A stretch of 40,679 nt of DNA from CAYWMP01 sp964459445. Its GTDB lineage: Bacteria > Desulfobacterota > DSM-4660 > Desulfatiglandales > HGW-15. The stretch is taken from contig CAYWMP010000031.1 in the NCBI GenBank assembly GCA_964459445.1, positions 1 through 40,679 on the forward strand. The letters are read 5' to 3'. The notes under the pieces are model-generated. The model had not been told where the DNA came from. It was given only the letters and a program-made list of their open reading frames with translations, and did no database searches. Position numbers and translations under genes: made by a program. This document shows positions 22,672 to 31,189 of the stretch, one piece after another (position 1 is the stretch's first letter; every line of letters begins with the position of its first letter).

Positions 22672-23748
22672 CTATTTCTTGCCGTATTTTCCCAAAAGGA
22701 CCTCCCTCGGCAGCGATGTGCTGACCCAGATGGTATCCGGCAGGTCGGGCACGACGAATTTCTCTACGGTGTCATCCGTAATGGTGGGCGGCTCAAACCA
22801 AATGGTCCTTGGAATGGTTTCTCCCTGGAGGACATCAATAAGTGCCGACAGGCCCCTTGTGGCTATCCAGGAGGGGAAGGTGGGCGACACACTGGAAAAG
22901 CCGTCCTTTCGGTGTTTGATCCAAAACTTGAAGAAACCGTTGTAGTCTTCACCGGTGATGGGCACCAGAGGAAGATCCATATCAAGCAGGACCTCACCGG
23001 CGGCCAGGGACATCTGCCCGCCGCAGCTCCAGATGCCATCCACATTCTGGTGTGCCGCAAGCAGGCTGGCCGCGACGCGTTTTCCTTCATCGTAGGCCCA
23101 TTTTCCGGCCCCTTCACCGACAATCTTTATGTCGGGATATTTGTCTAATACCGGTTTTGCTCCCCGATCCCACCGGGCAACATCCGCGCCGGCGCCGGGC
23201 ACACCCCGGAGTGCGATGACATTGCCCTTTGGTTTTCCGTATTTCTTCTTGAGCTGCTCAACCAGCCATTCCGCTCCGGTCTTGCCGAATTCGGTCCCAT
23301 CGGTCATCCGGAGGGCGGCATATTTTTTCCCGTCATACTGGGCAAGCACCACGGAAACCGGAACCCCCCTATCATAGAGCTCATCCAGGGTCGGGATCAG
23401 GGCCGTAGGGGAAACGGGAGAAATGATCAGGCCGTCGATCCCCTTGGCCAAAAGGTCCTCGATATCCGCGATCTGTTTAGAGACCTTAAACTGGGCCTCC
23501 GTGACATACAGCTTGTCAACGAGATGTCCAAATTGATGTTCCGCCACCCATCTGAAAGCCGCCACGTTTTGAATATCCCATGATATGCCGCCCCCATGAA
23601 AGGCAAAGCCGATCTTGTATGGCGGTTGTTTCTTGTACTCGCCGAATTTGGTGAATTCGGGCAATTCACCGGCCATGACTGTTGTTGCCGCAAGGCCGAT
23701 CAATATTGTCACAACAAGCCCTAAAATGCCCATGCGTTTCCCGTTCAT
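22672..23748 (-). CDS. Ribose-type ABC importer substrate-binding protein (second importer)
   Basis: A 358-residue periplasmic binding protein. Signal peptide residues 1-26 end at VMA. The mature part starts with a short lead (GELPEFTKFGEYKKQP) before the first lobe YKIGFAFHGGGISWD. The segment SKQIADIEDLLAKGIDGLIISP matches that of the first binding protein, showing they are paralogues. A strong AAGGAGG precedes the ATG. In this operon the order is ATPase, permease, binding protein, permease, unlike the first importer. Ligand unknown, presumably related to the first. Confidence 0.87.
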   Translation of the reverse strand: MNGKRMGILGLVVTILIGLAATTVMAGELPEFTKFGEYKKQPPYKIGFAFHGGGISWDIQNVAAFRWVAEHQFGHLVDKLYVTEAQFKVSKQIADIEDLLAKGIDGLIISPVSPTALIPTLDELYDRGVPVSVVLAQYDGKKYAALRMTDGTEFGKTGAEWLVEQLKKKYGKPKGNVIALRGVPGAGADVARWDRGAKPVLDKYPDIKIVGEGAGKWAYDEGKRVAASLLAAHQNVDGIWSCGGQMSLAAGEVLLDMDLPLVPITGEDYNGFFKFWIKHRKDGFSSVSPTFPSWIATRGLSALIDVLQGETIPRTIWFEPPTITDDTVEKFVVPDLPDTIWVSTSLPREVLLGKYGKK

Positions 23749-23837
23749 GTCTTTTACCTCCTTAAAGTGAATGGTGTTTACTGCTTATTTCTCCTCTCTG
23801 CCTCGTGTTTTCGTCATCTTGTGTCTATCACCCCCTT

Positions 23838-24818
23838 TTATTGCAGTGGTCTTGGCCCAATGTTCATCTTTCGCATCTGAATCTGAGAAAACAGCACCGC
23901 CCCAATCAAAATGGCGCCGCGCAGGATGTGTTGCCAGTAGATGCTGACATTGAGCAGATTGAAGATATTGCCCAGCATAGCAAGAAGGACAACTCCGATG
24001 ACCGTCCCTTCCATGCCGCCGCGGCCGCCGGTCAAGGCGGTCCCGCCCAATACGGCCGCAGCAATGGAATCCATCTGATAGGGCGCACCAACTGCCGGAT
24101 CGCCGCAGCAGATCCGGGCTGTCATATACAGTCCTGCGAATGCTGCAAAGAAAGCACTGGCAACATAGGTCCCTATGAGGACCAGGTCTGTGTTGATACC
24201 TGCCAGACGGGCGGCATCCGGATTCCCTCCAACCGCGTAGAGGTGCCGGCCGAATCGGCTCTTTCTCAAAACCATGAAACCCAGGACGGCGATGAGTATG
24301 AATATGATGAACGGGGTCACCGGGAAGACGCCTATTCGGGCCAGCACGAATTTGACATATTCCCTCGGAATAACCCCGCCCGGGTAAGGCCTGATATAAA
24401 GGGCGATGCCTCCGGTAATAATCGTGGTCCCTAAAGTCATCAAAAAGGGATTGATCCTGAGCTTTGTCACACCCAGCCCGTTCATTAAGCCGATCAACAT
24501 GCCACACCCCAGGGCTAGAGGCACACCTCCGGCGATGCTATTGGACAATGTTACGGAGGCAACCGAAGTGGATAGGGCCAAAACGGCCCCCACAGAGAGA
24601 TCAATGCCCGCACCGAGCAAGACCACCGTTTGGCCCGCGCTCACGGCAAGGAGGGGAACAGCCCTCAGAAGGATGTTGGAGAGATTGCGGACCGAACGGA
24701 ACTGGGGCAAAATTATTGCGGAAAGAACAATAAGGATCGTGACACCAAAATAGAGCCCTGCCACGGGATGGTTCTTGATTTTAGTAAGCCCGTTCTTCAA
24801 TGGTGAAATTGCAGCCAA
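23838..24818 (-). CDS. Ribose-type ABC importer permease (second importer)
   Basis: A 326-residue RbsC-family permease with QTVVLLGAGIDLSVGAVLAL and AAVLGGTALTGGRGGMEGT, and hydrophobic helices throughout. Three bases separate its start from the ATPase stop, so the two are coupled. Together with the permease at 21549 it should form the membrane channel. Confidence 0.87.
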   Translation of the reverse strand: MAAISPLKNGLTKIKNHPVAGLYFGVTILIVLSAIILPQFRSVRNLSNILLRAVPLLAVSAGQTVVLLGAGIDLSVGAVLALSTSVASVTLSNSIAGGVPLALGCGMLIGLMNGLGVTKLRINPFLMTLGTTIITGGIALYIRPYPGGVIPREYVKFVLARIGVFPVTPFIIFILIAVLGFMVLRKSRFGRHLYAVGGNPDAARLAGINTDLVLIGTYVASAFFAAFAGLYMTARICCGDPAVGAPYQMDSIAAAVLGGTALTGGRGGMEGTVIGVVLLAMLGNIFNLLNVSIYWQHILRGAILIGAVLFSQIQMRKMNIGPRPLQ

Positions 24819-24821
24819 TTC

Positions 24822-26366
24822 TCATGAACTCCTGCCGGCTGATGTGCCCGGATGGTGATAGGGGGTCTTTCCCACCGCAGCCCTCATAATGTCTTCTTCG
24901 GTGGCCTCTCTTCCTGAAATCTCACTCACGATGCTGCCTTCATACATGACGAGGATCCGATCACATAGTCCGAGGAGTTCCAGCATGTCGCTGGTTACGA
25001 CAAGCACCCCCATGTCTTTTTCTTCGGCCAGATCCCGCATAAGGCGATACAACTCGGTTTTGGCACCCACATCGATCCCTGCGGTTGGATCAATAAACAG
25101 AACGATGCGCGGCTCTGCCATGAGCCATTTTCCGATGACGATTTTTTGCTGATTTCCGCCGCTGAGGAATTTCGCCAGCTTTCTCAGAGAAGGCGTGTGG
25201 ATATTCAGATCCCCCACGGTCTGTTTCACGGTAACGCCTTCGGATCCTCTTCTAATGATGCCGAAGCGTTGGCGGCTGTTAAGGGTTGGCAAGGCCAAAT
25301 TGTCTCGCACGTCCAACAAAAGACAAAGGCCCTCGGAGGCACGTTTGTCCGTGACCAGGGCCATCCCGGCTTGTATTGCCTGAGCCGGCTTTGAAATCAC
25401 GACCGGTTTGCCGTCGATCTTGATCTCTCCCTTGTCTTTTGATAGGACACCGAAGATGGTTTTGAGCAAGATAACCTGACCCTGGCCCTTCAACCCTGCG
25501 ACCCCCAGAATTTCCCCTTTGCGGAGATCCAGGTTGATGTCAGAAAGCTCGCCTTCTCGTTCCAGTTGTCGGACGGACAGGATGCTCTCTGCCGTGGCAT
25601 GGACTCCCTTCTCGGGGAACATGTCCCCCAGTTCGCGGCCGATCATCCGTCTGATGAGATCGTCTTCATGGATCTCTCCGATCTCCTTTGTGCAGACCTT
25701 TTTGCCGTCTTTCAGGATCGTGACGCGGTCGGCAATCTCAAATATCTCTTCCAGGTGGTGAGAAATATAGATGATGGTTGTGCCCTGATCCCTGGAGGTA
25801 TTTAACACCTGAAAAAAATCGTGGGTTTCCCGCTTGTTCAGGGGTGCGGTGGGTTCATCCAGGACGAGAATGTCCGGGCTGGCGGTCAATGCCTTTGCAA
25901 TTTCCACCATCTTCTGTTGGCTTGCGCTCAGGCTCACCACGGGGACATCTGGATCCAGGTGGACATTCACCCCGGCAAGGGCATCAAGGGCTCTCCCTCG
26001 CATGACAGGAGATTGGACAAGGCCCAAACGGCTGCAATTCTCTTGTCCCAACAAGATATTCTCAGTCACGGACATATAGGGCACTAGATTGAATTCCTGG
26101 TGTACAATATGGATACCGGCCACCTGCGCAGCGTGGGGAGACCTGAAAGAGACCCTCTCTCCTCGCAAATGGATGCTGCCGCGGTCAGGCGGAAACACCC
26201 CGCCCAGGATCTTAATGAGCGTTGATTTTCCTGCACCATTCTCTCCGACAAGGGCGTGGATTTCTCGCCGTTTACACGAAAACGTAACCTGGTCCAAGGC
26301 CTGAACACCTGGAAAACGTTTGCTCACGGAGACCATATCCACGATTTCTTCATGGCGATTTTGCAT
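24822..26366 (-). CDS. Ribose-type ABC importer ATPase (second importer)
   Basis: A 514-residue fused ATPase of RbsA type. Domain 1 has Walker A GENGAGKST (41-49), signature SASQQKMVEIAKAL and Walker B ILVLDEPTAPL. Domain 2 has the degenerate Walker A of the family (GVAGLKGQGQVILL), LSGGNQQK, and a Walker B IVLFIDPTAGIDV in which Ile and Asp replace the expected Asp-Glu. The open frame extends to 26537, but that would cross the operon's promoter at 26420-26447. ATG 26366 starts the protein ten residues before the usual VSVSKRFPGV; ATG 26387 is also possible. It is the first gene of this operon. Confidence 0.85.
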   Translation of the reverse strand: MQNRHEEIVDMVSVSKRFPGVQALDQVTFSCKRREIHALVGENGAGKSTLIKILGGVFPPDRGSIHLRGERVSFRSPHAAQVAGIHIVHQEFNLVPYMSVTENILLGQENCSRLGLVQSPVMRGRALDALAGVNVHLDPDVPVVSLSASQQKMVEIAKALTASPDILVLDEPTAPLNKRETHDFFQVLNTSRDQGTTIIYISHHLEEIFEIADRVTILKDGKKVCTKEIGEIHEDDLIRRMIGRELGDMFPEKGVHATAESILSVRQLEREGELSDINLDLRKGEILGVAGLKGQGQVILLKTIFGVLSKDKGEIKIDGKPVVISKPAQAIQAGMALVTDKRASEGLCLLLDVRDNLALPTLNSRQRFGIIRRGSEGVTVKQTVGDLNIHTPSLRKLAKFLSGGNQQKIVIGKWLMAEPRIVLFIDPTAGIDVGAKTELYRLMRDLAEEKDMGVLVVTSDMLELLGLCDRILVMYEGSIVSEISGREATEEDIMRAAVGKTPYHHPGTSAGRSS

Positions 26367-26419
26367 TGTGCGATTTTGCCCTTGCATTAACGATTTGGAA
26401 AGCGTGTACTGGTGTTGAA

Positions 26420-26457
26420 GATATAGAGGAAAAAAAAGTCTTGTCAAGAAATTTCTT
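26420..26457 (-). promoter_or_regulatory. Promoter and operator-like palindrome of the second importer operon
   Basis: On the minus strand TTGACA (26442-26447), 16 bases, TATATC (26420-26425). A perfect 12-bp palindrome AAGAAATTTCTT (26446-26457) overlaps the -35 box. It has the same core as the operator of the RpiR operon, suggesting common control. The expected transcript start near 26413 gives a short leader to the ATG at 26366. Confidence 0.6.
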
Positions 26458-26483
26458 CCAAAATAATATATTTTTGTATATTT

Positions 26484-26560
26484 AGAAAGAAATTTTTTTA
26501 CAAATCGTCGTAAATGTTGCTTGGGATTTTGATACAAGATCCTAGGTGACTAAAATCCCA
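26484..26560 (+). promoter_or_regulatory. Possible operator and inverted repeat upstream of the divergent dehydrogenase gene
   Basis: AGAAAGAAATTTTTTT (26484-26499) has the AAGAAATTT core of the other sites. Downstream is a perfect nine-base inverted repeat TGGGATTTT (26522-26530) / AAAATCCCA (26552-26560) around 21 bases. Either could control the plus-strand operon. No clear -35/-10 pair was found. Confidence 0.35.
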
Positions 26561-26632
26561 GGAAGCAGAAAACATTCCGGTAGCTTGAAAATTCATCGAT
26601 AAGGCCGCTAAAAATGATTCGGAGGTGGGGAC

Positions 26633-27562
26633 ATGAAGCGTGTAATGGTTTGTTCAAGGACTTTTGGATTTGGTTCCAATGAAAATGAGCTCATTAAACT
26701 GTTCGAGAGATATGGTTTGAAAGCGCAATTCTCGTCCTTGGAGGAAGCCGGTGACGATCTAGGAAAAGTCGAGGGGATCATTCTCGGAACAAATCCTTTT
26801 ACCCGGAAGTGGTTCAATAGAGCATCTAAACTAAGGGCCATTTGTAAATATGGTGTAGGGACCGATAATATTGACAAAAAGGCTGCCTCGGAATACGGCG
26901 TTGAGGTGTTGAACTTGCCAGGCGTCAACTGTGATGCCGTTGCGGAGCTGGCCCTGGGACTGATGTTCTCCGTGGCCCGAAGGATCTCAGAAGGAGACAG
27001 GGGCATGCGGGCAATGAAATGGGAACGGTTACTGGGCGTATCTATAAGAGAGAAGGCACTTGGATTGATAGGTGCCGGAGCCATCGGCATGACCCTGGCG
27101 CGCATGGTCTCAGGTTTGGATATGAAGATCCTGGCCTATGATATTGTTCGAAACAATGACATTTCACTATACGGGGGGGAGTATGTTGAATTGGATGCAC
27201 TCTTGAGGCACTCAGATTTCATCTCGTTGCATGTACCATTAGCCAGCGATACGTATCATCTGTTGGGGGATCGAGAATTCAATATCATGAAAAAGACAGC
27301 CATTGTTGTAAATACCTCTAGGGGGGCAATCCTGGATGAAGAGGCCCTTTACCGCGCCCTCAAGGATAAAAGGATTGGAGGCGCCGGTCTGGATGTCTTT
27401 GAGAAAGAACCTCCCTTTGGGAGGAGCAAAATCCTTGAAATGGAAAAAATAGTTTGCACGCCTCATATCGCGGCATACAATTGGGAGACCCTGAGAAGGA
27501 TGGATGAGGCTTCGGTGTCCGAATTGAGAAAAGTCTTGAGAGGAGGCAATGAGAGCCCTTAA
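26633..27562 (+). CDS. D-2-hydroxyacid dehydrogenase (phosphoglycerate dehydrogenase-like)
   Basis: A 309-residue NAD(P)-dependent dehydrogenase. The Rossmann loop is LGLIGAGAIGMTLARM. The catalytic Arg is in NTSRGAILDEEAL, the Glu in DVFEKEPP and the His in CTPHIAAY, so the site is complete and more canonical than in the dehydrogenase at 6302. The length lacks the ACT or allosteric domain of long serine-pathway PGDHs, so a role in 2-hydroxyacid catabolism is more likely than serine synthesis. GGAGGTGGGGAC precedes the ATG. It leads an operon divergent from the second importer. Confidence 0.86.
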   Translation: MKRVMVCSRTFGFGSNENELIKLFERYGLKAQFSSLEEAGDDLGKVEGIILGTNPFTRKWFNRASKLRAICKYGVGTDNIDKKAASEYGVEVLNLPGVNCDAVAELALGLMFSVARRISEGDRGMRAMKWERLLGVSIREKALGLIGAGAIGMTLARMVSGLDMKILAYDIVRNNDISLYGGEYVELDALLRHSDFISLHVPLASDTYHLLGDREFNIMKKTAIVVNTSRGAILDEEALYRALKDKRIGGAGLDVFEKEPPFGRSKILEMEKIVCTPHIAAYNWETLRRMDEASVSELRKVLRGGNESP

Positions 27563-27633
27563 GCATGGCGTTGCGCTTTAGCGCTTTTAATCCGATATAA
27601 TATGCCATTGCCTGCGAAAAGGAGCGATTAAAA

Positions 27634-29124
27634 ATGAATCGGGGCGAATATATTATTTCTGTGGATATTGGAACCACCAGTGCCAAGGGCATGCTTTACA
27701 GAATCGGCGGCCACATTGAGTGCCAGGAAGATTGTGGTTACAATACCTATTATCCACAACAGGGATTCGTTGAGCAGGACCCTGACGAAGTTCTCAGGGC
27801 GGTGGTCGAAGTGCTTCAATCACTGGTCGAAAAAAGCCGAGTCCATACAAGGACCGTTGCAGCAATCAGTTTTGGGGGCATCTGGCAGAGTATCCTGCCT
27901 GTTGATCGACTGGGCAAACCCTTGACCAGAGCCATTCTCTGGTCCGACTCAAGATCTGTGAATCAAAGCCGAAGACTTCGGGGGGAAATGAAGGGGGAAG
28001 AAGTAAAGACAAGGACCGGTTGCTCCATTCATCCCATGTATTTCCTGCCGAGGCTGGCGTGGTTCAAAGAGGAAGCGGGCGAGGTCTATAGGCAGACTCA
28101 CAAGTTTGTATCAATCAAGGAGTATGTCCTGTATCATCTATACGGCCGGTTTGCCGTTGACCGGTCCATTGCATCTGGTACGGGTGTTTTTCGCATGTCG
28201 CGAGCGGATTGGGACGGGGAACTTCTCCATACCATCGGCGTGGGTGTGGAAACCCTGTCCGAGGTCATGGAGACTACCACCTTTCTCGGCAATGGTCTCA
28301 AAGATGAGATTGCCTCCCGTACAGGCCTTCTGACCGGGACACCGGGGGTGCTGGGTGCGGCGGACGGCGCCTTGTCCCATCTGGGCAGCGTCGGCGTATC
28401 CGAGGAAAGGATGAGCCTCACAGTAGGTACCGGGTCTGCATTGAGAAGAAGGCTATCCGAACCGAAGGTTTTGGAGGGTAAGGAGGCTTGGTGTTACTAC
28501 ATGACCGAGGGCAACTGGTTGCTTGGCGGTGTCGTTCATGATGCGGGAAATGTACTAAGATGGTTCGCGGACAGCTTCATCTCCAGCGGGAGCGAGGAGG
28601 AAAAGGTCTTTGAAATCATTAATGCGTTTGCGGAGGAAATCGAGCCCGGGGCGGAGGGCCTCGTGTTTCTTCCTTTTCTTGCAGGAGAAAGGTGCCCCTA
28701 CCACAGGCCCGAGGCCCGCGGGGCCATCCATGGACTGACATTCACCCACGGCAAAAAACACCTGGCAAGGGCCCTGATGGAGGGGGTTTCCTACCGGCTG
28801 TATTCCGTATATGAGATGCTGGCCGGTGAATCACGGCCGGAACTGGTTGTAACTGGGGGGCTGCTGAAGTCGTCAACATGGTTGAAGATAACCGCCGATT
28901 TCTTCGGCAAGAAGCTTTGGAAACCACGTATTAAAGAGGCCTCCGCCTGGGGCGGCGTCCTGATCGGTCTCAGGGCATTGGGCGTCATCGATCGCATTGA
29001 AGACATCGACCGATGGGTTGATCTGGAAGGAAAACAGGAGCCCGACTTGAAGACCCATCGGATCTATCAGAAGGTCTACAGCTCCTATCAACGTCTCTAT
29101 AGTCAGTTGTATGAAGCGACCTAA
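27634..29124 (+). CDS. FGGY-family carbohydrate kinase
   Basis: A 496-residue sugar kinase (gluconokinase/xylulokinase-like). Both domains are present: N-terminal ISVDIGTTSAKGMLY and SDSRSVNQS, then C-terminal MSLTVGTGSALRR, LPFLAGERCPYHRPEARGAI and VTGGLLKSSTWLKITADFFG. It probably phosphorylates a sugar, polyol or sugar acid such as gluconate; the exact substrate is unclear. It is 71 bases after the dehydrogenase gene. A tiny hairpin GCGCTTTAGCGC followed by TTTT lies in that gap and might attenuate expression. Confidence 0.88.
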   Translation: MNRGEYIISVDIGTTSAKGMLYRIGGHIECQEDCGYNTYYPQQGFVEQDPDEVLRAVVEVLQSLVEKSRVHTRTVAAISFGGIWQSILPVDRLGKPLTRAILWSDSRSVNQSRRLRGEMKGEEVKTRTGCSIHPMYFLPRLAWFKEEAGEVYRQTHKFVSIKEYVLYHLYGRFAVDRSIASGTGVFRMSRADWDGELLHTIGVGVETLSEVMETTTFLGNGLKDEIASRTGLLTGTPGVLGAADGALSHLGSVGVSEERMSLTVGTGSALRRRLSEPKVLEGKEAWCYYMTEGNWLLGGVVHDAGNVLRWFADSFISSGSEEEKVFEIINAFAEEIEPGAEGLVFLPFLAGERCPYHRPEARGAIHGLTFTHGKKHLARALMEGVSYRLYSVYEMLAGESRPELVVTGGLLKSSTWLKITADFFGKKLWKPRIKEASAWGGVLIGLRALGVIDRIEDIDRWVDLEGKQEPDLKTHRIYQKVYSSYQRLYSQLYEAT

Positions 29125-29192
29125 GGATTGTTGTGGCTTTGCATTTGACTTTAGCGGGCTTCAACTCAACCCTGACAAGGCTCGGGATTATC

Positions 29193-30071
29193 ATGCATCT
29201 CGTGTATGTGAAGTTATTGTTGATGGCGATCTTTTGGGGCGGAACCTTTATTGCCGGAAGATACATCGCAAAAGATGTCGGCCCCTTCTCTGCAGCCTTT
29301 TTAAGATTTGCAGTAGCCTCTCTAATTCTCTTGTTCCTCAGTTGGAGGCCTGATAGGCGGTTTCCGAAACTAAAGAAAAGTCAAATCATCCCTATCATCT
29401 TCCTCGGCATGACCGGCGTCTTTGCCTACAACGTCCTTTTCTTTAAAGGGCTGAAGCTCATTGAGGCGGGAAGGGCGGCTCTTATCATCGCCAATAACCC
29501 GGTTTTCATCGCCATTCTTTCTGCTATCATCTTCAAAGAAAAGCTAAATCTATCAAAAGTGATCGGCATCATCGTTTCGGTCAGCGGGGCCGTGATCGTC
29601 ATCTCAAGGGGGAATTTTGATTTTATCCTCAGAGGGGGCGTCGGCTGGGGGGAGCTATTTATCTTTTGTTGCGTCTTGAGTTGGGTGGCCTATTCTCTGA
29701 TAGGAAAGACGGTTTTGACAGGACTCTCACCCCTTGACCTGGTGACCTTCTCCTCCACCTTCGGGACCTTGGCATTATTGATCCCCGCCTACCATGAGGG
29801 GATGATTCATGATATCGCAAGCTATTCCGGCCTGGATTGGTTGGGGATATTCTACTTGGGGATCTTCGGAACCGTGATGGGTTTCGTCTGGTATTATCAA
29901 GGCATCCAGGCCATTGGCCCGACAAAGGCGAGTTTGTTCATCAACTTTGTCCCTATTAGCGCTGTTATCCTTGCCTTCCTGATACTCGGCGAACCCATCA
30001 CTCTATCTTTGCTGATCGGTACAATCTTGGTAACGGGTGGGGTGTATCTCACGAACTTAAGGTCCGGTTGA
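29193..30071 (+). CDS. EamA/DMT-family transporter
   Basis: A 292-residue membrane protein with ten hydrophobic helices in two EamA repeats (FWGGTFIAGRYIAKDVGPF at the start; a second repeat beginning WGELFIFCCVLSWVAYS). The family exports or moves small metabolites. The frame opens at 29133, but ATG 29193 starts right before the first helix, as is usual; the ribosome site is weak for both. It ends the plus-strand operon and may export an intermediate or by-product, which is inference. Confidence 0.8.
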   Translation: MHLVYVKLLLMAIFWGGTFIAGRYIAKDVGPFSAAFLRFAVASLILLFLSWRPDRRFPKLKKSQIIPIIFLGMTGVFAYNVLFFKGLKLIEAGRAALIIANNPVFIAILSAIIFKEKLNLSKVIGIIVSVSGAVIVISRGNFDFILRGGVGWGELFIFCCVLSWVAYSLIGKTVLTGLSPLDLVTFSSTFGTLALLIPAYHEGMIHDIASYSGLDWLGIFYLGIFGTVMGFVWYYQGIQAIGPTKASLFINFVPISAVILAFLILGEPITLSLLIGTILVTGGVYLTNLRSG

Positions 30072-30210
30072 GCCCTTTGCTAAACGCCCTCTTTTGCCCA
30101 ATCTCTGCTTCAGATTCGGATTTCAATCCTCAAAATACTACATGTATTCCTGTGGTTGAAATCCTCATCTTCATTGACCTTGGACAAAATAGGGCGTTTA
30201 TCAAAGGGCT
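30071..30210. repeat. 140-bp imperfect palindrome between convergent genes
   Basis: AGCCCTTTGCTAAACGCCCT (30071-30090) is complementary to AGGGCGTTTATCAAAGGGCT (30191-30210) with one mismatch. The arms go on as imperfect complements (CTTTTGCCCAA against TTGGACAAAAT). The first base is the last base of the transporter's TGA. The plan is like that of the element at 6124-6301, but the sequence is different. It may be a bidirectional terminator or a MITE-like element. Confidence 0.7.
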
Positions 30211-30285
30211 CCATTTGATGAGAGGATTTTCGGACGGAACACAAGGGTGGCAATCAAGGGACTACTTTGAAGGAACGAATTCGGT

Positions 30286-31068
30286 TTAGACTTCATGTAA
30301 AATTTGGCTTAAAAACAGTTTGGTTCGATCGTGCTGGGGATTGTTGAAGAATTCCTCGGGTGTGTTCGCCTCAACGATCTTTCCGAAATCCATGAACAGG
30401 ACCCTGTGTGCCACGCCCTTCGCAAATCCCATCTCGTGGGTGACGACGATCATGGTCATCCCCTCGCGAGCAAGCTCTATCATGACATCAAGCACTTCCT
30501 TGATCATCTCAGGGTCAAGGGCGGAGGTGGGTTCGTCAAATAGCATGATTTTGGGCTTCATGCACAAGGCCCGGGCAATGGCCACACGCTGTTGCTGCCC
30601 CCCCGAGAGTTGTCCCGGAAATTTGAGAGCCTGTTCTGCAATGTGCACCTTTTCAAGATAATGCATGGCCGCTTCCTCGGCCTCTTTTTTCGGGATCTTC
30701 CTGACCCAGATGGGACCCAGGGCCAAATTTTCCACGATGGTGAGGTGGGGGAAGAGATTGAAGTGCTGAAACACCATACCCACTTCAGCTCGAATCTTTT
30801 CGATATTTTTAATATTGTTCGTTAATTCAATACCATCTACAATAATACGACCTCGCTGATGTTCTTCCAAACGGTTGATGCACCGAATCAGTGTGGATTT
30901 TCCTGAACCGGAGGGACCGCAGATAACAATCCGCTCCTTCTTTTTCACAGTCAGATCAATTCCCTGGAGCACGTGGAATTCCCCGAACCATTTGTGCATT
31001 TCACTAATTTCAACGATGTTGTCGGCTGAAGCTTGTTGCACCGTATTGTTTGATAATGCTTCGTTCAT
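30286..31068 (-). CDS. aapP: Polar amino-acid ABC transporter ATPase
   Basis: A 260-residue single-domain ATPase of the polar amino-acid uptake family (GlnQ/AapP). It has Walker A GPSGSGKST, Q-loop MVFQHFNLFPHLT, signature LSGGQQQRVAIARAL, Walker B IMLFDEPTSALDPE and the switch His in VVTHEMGFA. The open frame reaches 31134, but ATG 31068 with AGAGAG in front starts the protein at the usual distance. It ends the operon aapJ-Q-M-P and energises amino-acid import. Confidence 0.92.
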   Translation of the reverse strand: MNEALSNNTVQQASADNIVEISEMHKWFGEFHVLQGIDLTVKKKERIVICGPSGSGKSTLIRCINRLEEHQRGRIIVDGIELTNNIKNIEKIRAEVGMVFQHFNLFPHLTIVENLALGPIWVRKIPKKEAEEAAMHYLEKVHIAEQALKFPGQLSGGQQQRVAIARALCMKPKIMLFDEPTSALDPEMIKEVLDVMIELAREGMTMIVVTHEMGFAKGVAHRVLFMDFGKIVEANTPEEFFNNPQHDRTKLFLSQILHEV

Positions 31069-31189
31069 GATATTCTCTCTTTGGAATATGCTTTTATTTA
31101 TAGTAAATGATGCAAGACGCCGGAAATTAACCATCGCGCATCAGGCATCCCTATTTTCAACATTCATAATCAAATATTGAACATCCAAA

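Noticed and set aside
26367..26537. N-terminal extension of the second importer ATPase to 571 residues
   Set aside because: It would be translated from DNA that carries the -35 and -10 boxes and the operator, and its sequence has no place in the RbsA family.
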